The translations under genes were made by a program, and so were the position numbers. 64,000 nucleotides of DNA from the NCBI RefSeq assembly GCF_000214665.1, contig NC_015572.1, positions 124,001 to 188,000 on the forward strand, in the 5' to 3' direction. This DNA comes from Methylomonas methanica MC09. Its GTDB lineage: Bacteria > Pseudomonadota > Gammaproteobacteria > Methylococcales > Methylomonadaceae. Within the stretch, counting starts at the first letter, position 1. Every line of letters starts with the position of its first letter. Positions 1 through 7,557 of this stretch are shown here, piece after piece. Below the pieces are notes generated by a model. That model saw only the letters and a list, made by a program, of their open reading frames with translations. It was not told the origin of the DNA and did not search any database.

Positions 1-475
1 CGGGGCCGGTCAGTTTGATGCGCTGGCCTTCCGGCAAGTCGATACGGGCGCCCCGGCAATCGGGTTGTAGCGGTATCTGCCGGCCGTTGCGTTCGATGAG
101 TACCGCCAACAGTACTTGGTTGGGCCGGCCGTAGTCGAAAATTTCGTTCAATGCCGCGCGGATGGTGCGGCCGGTGTAAAACACATCGTCAATCAGAATA
201 ATATCCCGGCCCTCTAAATGATGAGGCAATTGGCTGGATTTGACGTTGGGATGCATGCCGATTTGCGAGAAATCGTCGCGGTAAAAAGTGATATCCAGTA
301 ATCCCAACGGCTCTGTAATGCCCAGGCGTTTGTGCATGTGTTCGGCAATCCAGGCCCCGCCGCTGTGTATGCCGATCAGCAAGGGGTTGCTCAGCTTGCG
401 GCTTTCGATTTGTTGGCGGATGTCGGCTTCGAGGGTGTCGAGCAATTCAGCGATGTTGAGCGTTGAGGTTGGCAT
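1..475 (-). CDS. pyrR: PyrR bifunctional regulator / uracil phosphoribosyltransferase (3' end outside window)
   Basis: Reading leftwards from the ATG at 475 gives about 158 residues before the window edge, against a usual PyrR length near 170, so only the extreme C-terminus is missing. The PRPP-binding loop is visible as DIILIDDVFYTGRT, the type-I phosphoribosyltransferase signature in its PyrR form. PyrR-family proteins convert uracil and PRPP to UMP and, in some bacteria, regulate the pyr operon by binding RNA. In Pseudomonas-like genomes pyrR directly follows ruvX. Here the two are separated by about 6 kb of mobile DNA, so pyrR has probably lost read-through from the gshB-ruvX operon and needs a promoter in 476-900. 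Family assignment is firm; an RNA-binding role in this organism is not shown. Confidence 0.92.
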   Translation of the reverse strand, partial: MPTSTLNIAELLDTLEADIRQQIESRKLSNPLLIGIHSGGAWIAEHMHKRLGITEPLGLLDITFYRDDFSQIGMHPNVKSSQLPHHLEGRDIILIDDVFYTGRTIRAALNEIFDYGRPNQVLLAVLIERNGRQIPLQPDCRGARIDLPEGQRIKLTGP

Positions 476-535
476 GATCGAATTGGATGCTTGTTTTTGT
501 GCAAGTAGATGAAAGATCAAGGATACAAGAAAAAA

Positions 536-548
536 CGGCTATTTGCAT
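536..548 (+). repeat. Left 13-bp terminal inverted repeat candidate
   Basis: CGGCTATTTGCAT, an exact reverse complement of 6458-6470. It is preceded by AAAAAA at 530-535. Confidence 0.55.
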
Positions 549-898
549 TCCAGGGTTGGAAATCAGAACGCTTCTACTTTTTAAATCATGCTGGTTGGTG
601 CAAAACAGGGTTGGATCATGTATGGGCACAACAAGTCGTTGCCTGTAAAAGTTGGTGGGAGCAATGCTCGTTATCGGCCAACAGCCGACTGTCGCGCTTA
701 TCAAGCCAATGACCGGTGAAAGTCCCATAGCTGCCGATCAACGGAGTTAAAAAGATGCGCCCCGAAAACAAGGAAAATTAATTCTTAACATACCAGTACT
801 GAGCACAGTGTTGAGCCTGATGCTGTATTGTTTGCCTTGTTCTTCCTTGAAAACGTCAACATTCGAATATTCAGGAAGAAAATGGTTTCGGCGCCATT

Positions 899-913
899 TA
901 TCATCAGATGATA
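899..913. promoter_or_regulatory. Palindrome upstream of the toxin-antitoxin pair (candidate autoregulatory operator)
   Basis: TATCATC-A-GATGATA is a perfect 7+1+7 palindrome ending nine bases before the ATG at 923. Toxin-antitoxin operons are commonly repressed by their own DNA-binding antitoxin at such sites, and the second gene encodes a helix-turn-helix protein. The operator role is inferred. Confidence 0.45.
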
Positions 914-922
914 TGATTAGCC

Positions 923-1288
923 ATGCTTCAAGAATCAGGTATAGATACGCTTTTGGAACTTGATCAACAGATTCTTGATCAGGGTAATGGCTATTGGATC
1001 AAAATTGAGGCGAGGCGTGTGACACCAACTAAAGAGATTCCGCATGGTATACGTTACTCACTGACTTTACATGAACCGTACGGCAAACGAATCCTGGGTT
1101 ATGACAATGCCCATGCCGTCAAGCTGCCGAAAAAATTTAAATTTGCCGGGCAGCGTTTAGCCTACGACCACAAGCACCGGAATATCTGCGACCAAGGTGT
1201 GCCTTATGAATTTCAAAATGCCTATCAACTTTTAATGGACTTTTTTGCAGAGGTTGACAGGGTATTGGAGGAGATTAGAAAGCTATGA
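923..1288 (+). CDS. TumE-like (DUF6516) toxin of a toxin-antitoxin pair
   Basis: This 121-residue protein resembles the TumE/DUF6516 toxin family in size, composition and partner. It has a basic central block (YDHKHRN) and a C-terminal YEFQNAYQLLMDFF segment typical of these small toxins. It is followed with a 4-base ATGA overlap by a helix-turn-helix gene, the usual TumE-TumA order, which implies coupled translation. TumE proteins have been reported as toxins of plasmid addiction modules; the biochemical target is not obvious from sequence. The pair lies inside the candidate mobile element between ruvX and pyrR and may stabilise it. Assignment rests on remembered family resemblance, not on a search. 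Confidence 0.65.
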   Translation: MLQESGIDTLLELDQQILDQGNGYWIKIEARRVTPTKEIPHGIRYSLTLHEPYGKRILGYDNAHAVKLPKKFKFAGQRLAYDHKHRNICDQGVPYEFQNAYQLLMDFFAEVDRVLEEIRKL

Positions 1289-1632
1289 GTACAGTTATGA
1301 TTGGCATCCTGCCACAGGAAAAAATGCGGGAACGGGTGCTGGCTATTGCCAAAGGCGAATACAAGCCGGAACCGTCAGAGCCGAAAATATGGTTCACATC
1401 AATGCGCTCTCTAGCAGAAGTGTTGAGCGACGACAACCGGGCACTCCTGAAAATCATTCAGGAAACCCATCCGGAATCAATTTCATCTCTGGCCGTGATT
1501 ACCGGTAGAAAACCAAGCAATCTGTCTCGTACCCTGAAAACCATGTCGAATTATGGTTTAGTGGAAATGCGGCGCGAGAGAAATCAAGTCCGGCCAATTG
1601 CGGTGGCTACTGAGTTTCAGATTTTCGCTTGA
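1285..1632 (+). CDS. TumA-like helix-turn-helix antitoxin
   Basis: This 115-residue protein has a MarR-like winged-helix region in its C-terminal half. SISSLAVITGRKPSNLSRTL reads as the recognition helix-turn-helix, and GLVEMRRERNQVRP as the wing. The N-terminal third, with PQEKMRERVLAIAKGE, resembles the start of archaeal-type HVO_A0114 DNA-binding proteins, which pair with TumE toxins. Its start overlaps the toxin stop (ATGA). It probably neutralises the toxin and represses the pair through the palindrome at 899-913. Toxin-first order is unusual for classical modules but normal for this one. The HTH call is good; the antitoxin role is inferred from the neighbour. Confidence 0.65.
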   Translation: MSTVMIGILPQEKMRERVLAIAKGEYKPEPSEPKIWFTSMRSLAEVLSDDNRALLKIIQETHPESISSLAVITGRKPSNLSRTLKTMSNYGLVEMRRERNQVRPIAVATEFQIFA

Positions 1633-1796
1633 GTTAATGCCGACTGTTGGTTTGTAAAACAAGGTAGCAACTGGATAAACTAAGAATTGATGTGTCATTG
1701 CCAGACGAGTGTATTCAGGTCTTAACTTGCCCCAAGTTCTATAAATGAAATTCCAACTATTGTCCGTTGGTCAACACTTCTACCTAATTGGCGGCG

Positions 1797-2843
1797 ATGG
1801 AAACAAACAATACTGTCACAGCCGAGCGATTTTTAGCATTTCTCAAATGCCCGACGAAAGCCTATTTTCTGGCACATGGTGAGCCCCTGCCAGAAACTTA
1901 CTTTTCCAATGTCGAGAAAGAAATCACCTCAAGGTACAAATTACGGGCGTGGCGGATGCTTCAAGACAGGAATGAGCCTGCTAAACCGCTGACTTTCGAG
2001 CAAATGGCCGATGGCGATAGCCTTGCAACGACTACGCGTTGGTTCGAATGCGACACAGCCGTCTTAGACAGCTCCCTTTCTCGCAACGGAGTGGCAGAAC
2101 TCTGCACGCGAAAATCAGTTGTGGACGTCCCTATCGTTCCGGTGGTTTTTACTCCCTGGGAGAAGCCAACGCTTTCCGATAACTTGCTCTTGTGTTTTGG
2201 TGCTCTTGCGCTGTCGCAGTCCACCGGGATACATTCAGAAATTGGTATGTTGTTCTTCGGAGATAATCTTCGCCAGAAAACCGTCCGGTTTTCCGATCAC
2301 GCCGAAGAGTTTAACCAAATTATCAACGCGATAGGTACAATTCCTCCCGGAGGCCAAGAACCCCAGTGCATCCTGAACGAACATTGCGCCGTTTGTGACT
2401 TCCAGCTAAAGTGCCGAACCATTGCGATAGAACGAGACGATTTGAGCCTCCTATCCGGAATGGCGCCCAAGGAAAGGAGAAAGACCCTCGCCAAAGGTAT
2501 CCAAACTATATTACAGCTATCCTACGGTTACCGTCCGAGACGACGTCGAAGGACCAAGCCAGATGCGGAACGCGCAGCTCGATCCGTTGACACACATCAC
2601 ATTCACCCCTCCAGTCGACATGACAATAAACTCAAGGCGCTGGCTATTAAAAAGAGCCGAATCCACGTTGTCGGCACTCCAAGCCTGAATTTGTGTGGAG
2701 TTCCGGTCTTTATTGACGTCGAAGGCATGCCTGACAGAGACTTCTACTATCTCATCGGACTGCGGTTTGATTCATTCGATGAGCAGATCGAACATTCGTT
2801 CTGGGCAGCGGAAAATTTCAAGCTAGTTGTCGCCTCGACGTAA
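1797..2843 (+). pseudogene. N-terminal part of a Cas4/RecB-like nuclease (TM0106-like), cut by an IS3-family insertion
   Basis: This is the 5' part of a large gene whose 3' part resumes at 4473. The N-terminus resembles the TM0106 RecB-like nuclease family. A lone cysteine (FLKCPTKAYFL, near residue 18) and a CAVCDFQLKC cluster near residue 200 match the four-cysteine Fe-S pattern of Cas4/AddB-type nucleases. After a basic linker (RPRRRRR), FIDVEG near residue 310 looks like motif I of a DEDD/RNase H-fold exonuclease. The frame stays coherent until the insertion repeat at 2824; the last residues come from the IS end and stop at 2843. The ATG at 1797 is chosen; a TTG at 1788 is also in frame. 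It is certainly disrupted, and the nuclease assignment is from motifs. Confidence 0.7.
2824..2836 (+). repeat. IS3-family element terminal inverted repeat, OrfB-side end
   Basis: TAGTTGTCGCCTC, reverse complement of 4460-4472. It lies 12 bases downstream of the OrfB stop codon. Confidence 0.9.
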
Positions 2844-2848
2844 AAATA

Positions 2849-3928
2849 CTATGCGGTTATTTTGTCTGGATTAGCGACCTCCTGGGGCGAGTTGTTTTGG
2901 GTTTCGGCATGATCCGGATTTAGATGCACGGTATGGATTCTGTTCCAGTTCCGGGTGTTTTGGCTCCAGCGCCGTGGGTTTTGGCGGCGGGCGTCTTCAT
3001 AGAGCGCTTTGCGTTGATTCAACAGTGCCTCGTCCAATCCGGCGTGGCGTTGGGCCGGGGTCACGAAGCCAATGGCGCTATGCCGATGTTCGTGGTTGTA
3101 CCATTGCACCAGGTCGGCTACCCACTGCCGGGCGGCGACCAGGTCGGCAAACGGTTTTAACGGGTATTGCGGACGATATTTCAGGGTTTTGAACAGCGAT
3201 TCCGAATACGGATTGTCATTACTCACCGCCGGTCGGCTGAGCGAGGGCATGACGCCAAGCTGTTGCAGGGTGGCCAGCATCGTGGCGCCTTTCATGGGGC
3301 TGCCGTTATCGGAATGCAGGATAACTTGCCCAGGTTGTAGCCCTTCGCGTAAAACAATATCCCGTAACAACTCGCTGGCGTATTGGCTGCTTTCTGCCTC
3401 AAATACCCGCCAGCCGACGATCTGGCGACTAAAAATATCGAGGAACAAGTAGAGGTAGTAGAACTGGCCTTTGACTGCGGCCGCAAGATAGGTAATGTCC
3501 CAGCTGTAGAGTTGATTGGGCGCGGTCGCACTCAAGGCTTTGGGTTTGGTACGTGGCTGACTGGGACGTTCACTGCGGCGGTGTTTCAGTTGCCGGGCGG
3601 CTTTCAGTAGGCGATAGATCGTCGATTCGGAGCCCAGATAAATCCCCTGATCCGCCAAGCGCGGGACAATCTGGCTGGGTGGCAAATCCGCAAATTCGGC
3701 GGAATTGGCCACGGCCAGAATGTGGTTGCGCTCGGCCTCGGTCAGCGCATGCGCCGGCGTATATTGCCGCGGTCGCCGGTCTTCGCCCGGGGTTTCGCCG
3801 GCCTGCCAGCGCTGCAAGGTGCGCGGGCTCAGGCCCAGCACGGCACAGGCTTGGTCTTGGCGGGCACCGGCCTCGGTGGCTTCGGCGACGGATTCGATCA
3901 GGGTTTGGCGCTGCTGAAGGGATGTCAT
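2849..3928 (-). CDS. IS3-family transposase OrfB (DDE integrase core)
   Basis: This 359-residue protein has an N-terminal helix-turn-helix (DQACAVLGLSPRTLQRWQ) followed by an rve/DDE catalytic core. The first Asp is in YSWDITYL, the second in ILHSDNGSPM and the Glu in PYSESLFKTLK, so the triad is intact. The C-terminal HRHSAIGFVTPAQRH is typical of IS3 OrfB. Its ATG overlaps the OrfA stop in an ATGA at 3925-3928, indicating coupled translation rather than the programmed -1 frameshift of many IS3 elements. It should act on the 13-bp repeats at 2824 and 4472. Length and motifs are complete, so the element may still be active. Confidence 0.95.
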   Translation of the reverse strand: MTSLQQRQTLIESVAEATEAGARQDQACAVLGLSPRTLQRWQAGETPGEDRRPRQYTPAHALTEAERNHILAVANSAEFADLPPSQIVPRLADQGIYLGSESTIYRLLKAARQLKHRRSERPSQPRTKPKALSATAPNQLYSWDITYLAAAVKGQFYYLYLFLDIFSRQIVGWRVFEAESSQYASELLRDIVLREGLQPGQVILHSDNGSPMKGATMLATLQQLGVMPSLSRPAVSNDNPYSESLFKTLKYRPQYPLKPFADLVAARQWVADLVQWYNHEHRHSAIGFVTPAQRHAGLDEALLNQRKALYEDARRQNPRRWSQNTRNWNRIHTVHLNPDHAETQNNSPQEVANPDKITA

Positions 3929-4425
3929 TCGACCTCGCCCGCCAACAGCGCCCGCACCTTTTTTTGCAGGATCAATAAGGCTGCCGCTTCAGCGAGGGCC
4001 TTGTCCTTACGGTTGAGTTCGCGTTCCAGGCGTTGATTCTCCACTTTCAGTGCGCGCAGGGTTTGACTGGCATCGCCGTCTGAACGGGAGCGGGTGACGG
4101 CACAAAAATCGCTTTTCCACTGCGCGAGTTGATGAGCAAATAGCCCACGTTGCCGACACCAGGCGTTTAGGGCCTCATCGGTCAAGCCATGGCTTTCATG
4201 AAGTGCCTGCAAGCGTTCTTCAGGGCGCCAATCTTGTGGGCGCTTGGCTGGATTGGGTTTCGGGGTATCGGTCTGTGCTGCGTTGCTCATCCAGGTTTTT
4301 AAGGTATGTATGCTGAGGTTAGATTCGTCGGCAATGTCTTGAATGGTTCGTTTTCCACGTTTGTAGACTTTTGCCAGGGCTTGCTCTCTGAACTCGTCAG
4401 AATACTGCTTTTTCGGGGTAATCAT
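3925..4425 (-). CDS. IS3-family transposase OrfA (HTH and leucine-zipper protein)
   Basis: This 166-residue protein has an N-terminal helix-turn-helix (FREQALAKVYKRGKRTIQDI) of the transposase_8 type and a second, DNA-binding-like middle segment. A C-terminal coiled coil (LRALKVENQRLERELNRKD) probably serves dimerisation with OrfB. It is somewhat longer than the common 90-120 residue OrfA proteins because of the middle segment. The start is only 47 bases inside the right terminal repeat, the normal arrangement. It overlaps OrfB by four bases. Confidence 0.93.
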   Translation of the reverse strand: MITPKKQYSDEFREQALAKVYKRGKRTIQDIADESNLSIHTLKTWMSNAAQTDTPKPNPAKRPQDWRPEERLQALHESHGLTDEALNAWCRQRGLFAHQLAQWKSDFCAVTRSRSDGDASQTLRALKVENQRLERELNRKDKALAEAAALLILQKKVRALLAGEVE

Positions 4426-4459
4426 TTTTTATCTCAAATTTAATGGATTCTATAAATTT

Positions 4460-4472
4460 GAGGCGACAACTA
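4460..4472 (+). repeat. IS3-family element terminal inverted repeat, OrfA-side end
   Basis: GAGGCGACAACTA, reverse complement of 2824-2836. The interrupted gene resumes at 4473. Confidence 0.9.
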
Positions 4473-4496
4473 TTTTGACGCGGGGGGGCAGACGGA

Positions 4497-6233
4497 GTGG
4501 AGGATGAGCACAGAGTATGGGAGGAATGTCTACGGACGATAAAGTCACTCGAAAACGCGCAGCTTGTCCATTATGGCGCCTACGAGACGCATTTTCTCCG
4601 CAGAATGAAGACGCGGTATGTTTCAAGACCTGAAGATGTTGAGTTCATCGATCGGCTAATCGAAACGTCTGTTAATCTTGTCGCATGCATGTATGGGTGC
4701 GTATATTTCCCGACATATTCAAACAGTCTCAAAGAAATTGGCAGATACCTCGGTTATGAATGGGCTTGGCAACACGCATCCGGTGCCTCGGCAATTCTGA
4801 TGCGCAAATTATGGGAGCTATCAGCACAAACCGACATCAAGGACTTGCTCGTCGCATACAACATGGACGATTGTCGAGCGGCCGCCCTGATTGCCGAAGC
4901 GTTAGGGCGGATATGCACTAGAAACTCCTCAATGCCCGATTTGGTCGACGTCGGATCACTCGAAGTCGGGTTCCAGCGAACGTTTGGCAAATTTGATTCG
5001 GCTCTACCAGAGTTCGCCAAGATCAACGACGCCGCATACTGGGATTATCAGCGGTCGAAGGTCTTCACAAGGACAGACAAGACGGTGCGACGTACAATCC
5101 AGAAATCTAACTGTCACGAGAAGATTCCCACATTCGATAAGGAAATAACTATCGTTGATGATATGCCTGCAAAATGCCCCAAATGCTCCACGACCAAACT
5201 TTGGCGATATCTGCCAAGAAGATCAAACGTTGTATACGATTTAAAATTTTCGGACAAAGGGGTAAAACGCTCGTCGGTAAAATACCGGTACAGTTACTAT
5301 AAGTGTACCGGTTGCTTCGCTGAAATGACTTTCTATGAAAGAAAATCGAAATACGGTCCCAATCTACGCGCATTTTTAGTGTACCTCGTGATTGAACTCT
5401 TGCTTTCAAATCGGAAAGCGGCCGATCACGCATCTTTGTTGTTCGGTTTGCCCTTGACCAAAAGCGCCGTGGGCCATATTAAGTCCGAAATGGCAGCGAA
5501 ATATGTTCCAACCTACCAGAGTATCCTGCATCAAATCGCGAATGGCCCCCTAATTCATGCTGATGAAACCAAAGGTGTTGTCTTGGGTGGAGGGCATTAT
5601 GTATGGGTATTCGCCAACATGACGACGGTCGCATACGCCTATTCCGAATCGAGGGAGTCTAGCATATTGGAAACCGTATTGGATGGATTCAAAGGGGTGC
5701 TCGTCTCTGACTTCTACGCGGCATACGACTCGGTTCCCTGTCCCCAGCAGAAATGCCTTATTCACTTGATGCGCGATATCAACGAAGATCTAAACAGAAA
5801 TCCTTTTAACGAGGAGTTCAAAGCAATCGCATGCCAATTCGGTGCGCTGCTCCGCGAGATACTCGAAACAGTAGACCAGTATGGATTAAAGACCAGACAC
5901 CTAGGCAAGCATCGACGAGCAGCTGATAGATTCATCGAGCATGTTGTGAGGCTGAGTTGTGCCACCGAGGTCGGACGGGCATTCCAAAAGCGCATCGAAA
6001 AAAACAGTGACAAACTATTTACCTTCCTGTCTTACGACGGCGTGCCGTGGAACAACAACAATGCAGAGCATGCAGTTAAAGCTTTTACCCGCCTGCGGAA
6101 TGTTATTAACACAAGCTCTCCAAAAGGGACTCGCGACTATGCCACGCTACTAAGCATTCAACAGACACTGAAGTATCGAGGAAAGGAATTTCTAGAATTT
6201 ATGAGATCTGGCGAGATGGAAACCCCTGGTTAG
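4497..6233 (+). CDS. C-terminal part of the nuclease-transposase fusion: DEDD exonuclease half, zinc ribbon and IS66-type DDE transposase
   Basis: Residues about 1-140 continue the exonuclease domain begun before the IS, with a VHYGAYETHF motif and YNMDDC near 121-126. Paired CXXC motifs at about 227-230 and 270-273 form a zinc ribbon like that preceding IS66 catalytic domains. The DDE residues read IHADET (Asp 356), VSDFYAAY (Asp 405) and NNNNAEHAV (Glu 524). The C-terminal end is IS66-like. Intact, the joined gene would encode about 930 residues. The GTG at 4497 is only the first usable start after the IS; no good ribosome site precedes it. Joined directly, the halves are one base out of phase. 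The G7 run at 4482-4488 may have changed, or a 4-bp target duplication, not now visible, may once have explained the difference. Any product from here would lack the Fe-S nuclease. Confidence 0.8.
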   Translation: MEDEHRVWEECLRTIKSLENAQLVHYGAYETHFLRRMKTRYVSRPEDVEFIDRLIETSVNLVACMYGCVYFPTYSNSLKEIGRYLGYEWAWQHASGASAILMRKLWELSAQTDIKDLLVAYNMDDCRAAALIAEALGRICTRNSSMPDLVDVGSLEVGFQRTFGKFDSALPEFAKINDAAYWDYQRSKVFTRTDKTVRRTIQKSNCHEKIPTFDKEITIVDDMPAKCPKCSTTKLWRYLPRRSNVVYDLKFSDKGVKRSSVKYRYSYYKCTGCFAEMTFYERKSKYGPNLRAFLVYLVIELLLSNRKAADHASLLFGLPLTKSAVGHIKSEMAAKYVPTYQSILHQIANGPLIHADETKGVVLGGGHYVWVFANMTTVAYAYSESRESSILETVLDGFKGVLVSDFYAAYDSVPCPQQKCLIHLMRDINEDLNRNPFNEEFKAIACQFGALLREILETVDQYGLKTRHLGKHRRAADRFIEHVVRLSCATEVGRAFQKRIEKNSDKLFTFLSYDGVPWNNNNAEHAVKAFTRLRNVINTSSPKGTRDYATLLSIQQTLKYRGKEFLEFMRSGEMETPG

Positions 6234-6495
6234 TTTCAATCTTTGGATTCAAGATACAAGCTCACGATTTCCCCTCACGTGGACGTCAGATCCACTTGAC
6301 AAACCGGCCATTCAAAATAAATGTCGACAGGCTGGTTTGGGTCGTAACAACACGATCATGCTTTACCAAACCAAGCCGTGAATTTTACGAGAACCGATTT
6401 TCAACCATGTGATTGAACTTGGTGATAAAGCTCAGTCGCCCGCACTCCAAACTTATTATGCAAATAGCCGAAAAAACCAAAGAAAAAAATGCCGC
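6234..6495. other. Intergenic region containing the right edge of the inserted element
   Basis: No gene is seen. It holds an interrupted palindrome (TGGTTTGG at 6333-6340 and CCAAACCA at 6366-6373), the inverted repeat at 6458-6470 and the flanking A-run at 6471-6476. The remaining 19 bases before the ruvX stop are probably native. Confidence 0.5.
6458..6470 (-). repeat. Right 13-bp terminal inverted repeat candidate
   Basis: ATGCAAATAGCCG, exact reverse complement of 536-548. It is followed by AAAAAA at 6471-6476, matching the A-run beside the left copy. Confidence 0.55.
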
Positions 6496-6981
6496 TTATT
6501 TTCGTTCTTCGCCCTGTCTCTTTGCGCTATCGGCAATTTCGTTAAACCAACTTTGCAGAATCAATTGCGCGGCCAGTTGGTCCTGAACCGCCCACAGTTT
6601 ACCAGCGCTGACTTTCAGGTCGTCAAATAACAATTGCTTGGCGGCAAAGGTGGTCAGGGTTTCGTCGATTTGGTGTACCGGCAGATTGTAGCGGCCGTTG
6701 AGTTGGCGGCAAAATTTTTGCATGCGCGGGGTGATAACGTTGTCCGAACCGTCTTGTTGGCGGGAAATGCCCACTACCAATCCCAGCGGACGCCATTCGG
6801 CCACCAATTTGCCTATGGTGTCCCAATCCGGTACTTGGTTTACCGAGCGCAGGGTTTGCAAGGGGCTGGCGATGCCGGTATCGGCGTAGCCCACCGCCAC
6901 CCCGATTTTTTTATTGCCGAAATCGAAGCCCAAATACGCATCGCTGCTGAATTTGGCTGCCAGCGGATCGGGTCTAGCCAT
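6496..6981 (-). CDS. ruvX: RuvX/YqgF Holliday junction resolvase-like nuclease
   Basis: This 161-residue protein has the RNase H-fold signature YLGFDFGNKKIGVAVG, with its catalytic Asp near residue 19, and later VVGISRQQDGS and VHQIDETLTT motifs. YqgF proteins are linked to Holliday junction resolution and to 16S rRNA 5'-end processing. The start overlaps the algH stop by 8 bases. With gshB and tonB this is the conserved gammaproteobacterial operon that normally continues into pyrR; that continuation is broken here by the inserted element. The length is slightly above the usual 140-150 because of an N-terminal extension. Confidence 0.95.
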   Translation of the reverse strand: MARPDPLAAKFSSDAYLGFDFGNKKIGVAVGYADTGIASPLQTLRSVNQVPDWDTIGKLVAEWRPLGLVVGISRQQDGSDNVITPRMQKFCRQLNGRYNLPVHQIDETLTTFAAKQLLFDDLKVSAGKLWAVQDQLAAQLILQSWFNEIADSAKRQGEERK

Positions 6982-7540
6982 GGCCGGGCGTCGTGGTGAG
7001 GCGGTTAATGTCGATACCCAGTTGGCTGGCGGCCGCGTTCCAACGTTGATTGATGGGCGTTTCGTACAAAATCGCTTCCCCGCACGGGGTGTTTAGCCAG
7101 GCATTTTCGACTATTTCCTTTTCCAGTTGTCCGCTGCCCCAGCCGGCATAGCCCAGCGCTATCAGGTATTGAACAGGCCCCTGACCCTTGGCAATCGCTT
7201 CCAGAATGTCGCGCGAGCTGGTCAGGCTAATATTGTCTGCGGTGGAGATGCTGGAATCCCAGGTTTGTTCGCACGGGCTGTGAATCACGAAGCCGCGTTC
7301 CTGCTGTACCGGGCCGCCGGCAAAAACCGGCGTGTTCAGCACGTCTTCCAAATCGGTTTCTATGCCCATTTGTTCGAAAATATCTTTCAATTTCATATTG
7401 GTGGGGCGGTTGATGACGATGCCCAGCGCGCCTTCCTGGTTGTGCTGGCACAGGTAGGTCACGGTATGAAAGAAGTGCGGATCGAACAAGCTGGGCATGG
7501 CGATCAAAAATTGATTATTAAGGTAAGTGCTATTTGTCAT
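6974..7540 (-). CDS. algH: YqgE/AlgH family protein (UPF0301)
   Basis: This 188-residue protein carries the UPF0301 hallmarks: FLIAMPSLFDPHF near the N-terminus, GALGIVINRP, VFAGGPVQQERGFVIH and ALGYAGWGSGQLEKE. The molecular function of the family is not settled; the name comes from an alginate-regulation phenotype in Pseudomonas. It lies 17 bases after tonB and overlaps ruvX by 8 bases, the standard order. Length is normal for the family. Confidence 0.95.
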   Translation of the reverse strand: MTNSTYLNNQFLIAMPSLFDPHFFHTVTYLCQHNQEGALGIVINRPTNMKLKDIFEQMGIETDLEDVLNTPVFAGGPVQQERGFVIHSPCEQTWDSSISTADNISLTSSRDILEAIAKGQGPVQYLIALGYAGWGSGQLEKEIVENAWLNTPCGEAILYETPINQRWNAAASQLGIDINRLTTTPGHG

Positions 7541-7557
7541 AACGATGCGGGGTTGGG

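Larger units (their letters stand above)
476..922. other. Intergenic region containing the left edge of the inserted element
   Basis: No convincing gene is seen. The short reading frames here lack family features and overlap one another. Positions 530-535 are a six-A run, followed at 536 by a 13-bp sequence (CGGCTATTTGCAT) that recurs inverted at 6458-6470. DNA to the left is probably the native pyrR leader; DNA to the right belongs to the inserted element. Any promoter now driving pyrR must lie here on the minus strand. Confidence 0.5.
2824..4472 (-). mobile_element. IS3-family insertion sequence, 1649 bp
   Basis: Perfect 13-bp terminal inverted repeats TAGTTGTCGCCTC (2824-2836, and complement 4460-4472) enclose two overlapping minus-strand genes. 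These are an OrfA with a helix-turn-helix and coiled coil, and an OrfB with an rve-type DDE integrase core. The element interrupts the nuclease-transposase gene. Immediate flanks are AAGC on the left and TTTT on the right, so no target duplication is evident. Its GC content appears higher than the gene it interrupts. Confidence 0.92.
536..6470. mobile_element. Candidate mobile element: TumE/TumA-like toxin-antitoxin plus nuclease-transposase fusion, interrupted by an IS3-family element
   Basis: The segment is bounded by a perfect 13-bp inverted repeat, CGGCTATTTGCAT at 536-548 and its complement at 6458-6470. Each copy is flanked outside by AAAAAA (530-535 and 6471-6476), which would be a 6-bp target duplication. 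It lies exactly between ruvX and pyrR, which are normally adjacent. Removing it and one A-run leaves about 79 bp between them, a normal operon spacing. Contents are a two-gene toxin-antitoxin-like pair and a Cas4/RecB-like, exonuclease and IS66-type transposase gene. The IS3-family insertion at 2824-4472 is secondary; without it the element is about 4.3 kb. The termini do not resemble the GTAA-type ends usual for IS66. A shorter alternative bounded by imperfect TTGGTTTG-TAAA ends (1647-1658 and 6363-6375) cannot be excluded. Confidence 0.55.

Noticed and set aside
447..728. Minus-strand 93-residue frame overlapping the pyrR start
   Set aside because: It overlaps the pyrR start and crosses the element edge; composition is not protein-like.
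3553..3978. Plus-strand frame within the IS3 transposase genes
   Set aside because: Antisense to OrfB and OrfA with intact catalytic motifs on the minus strand; Arg/Gly-rich shadow.
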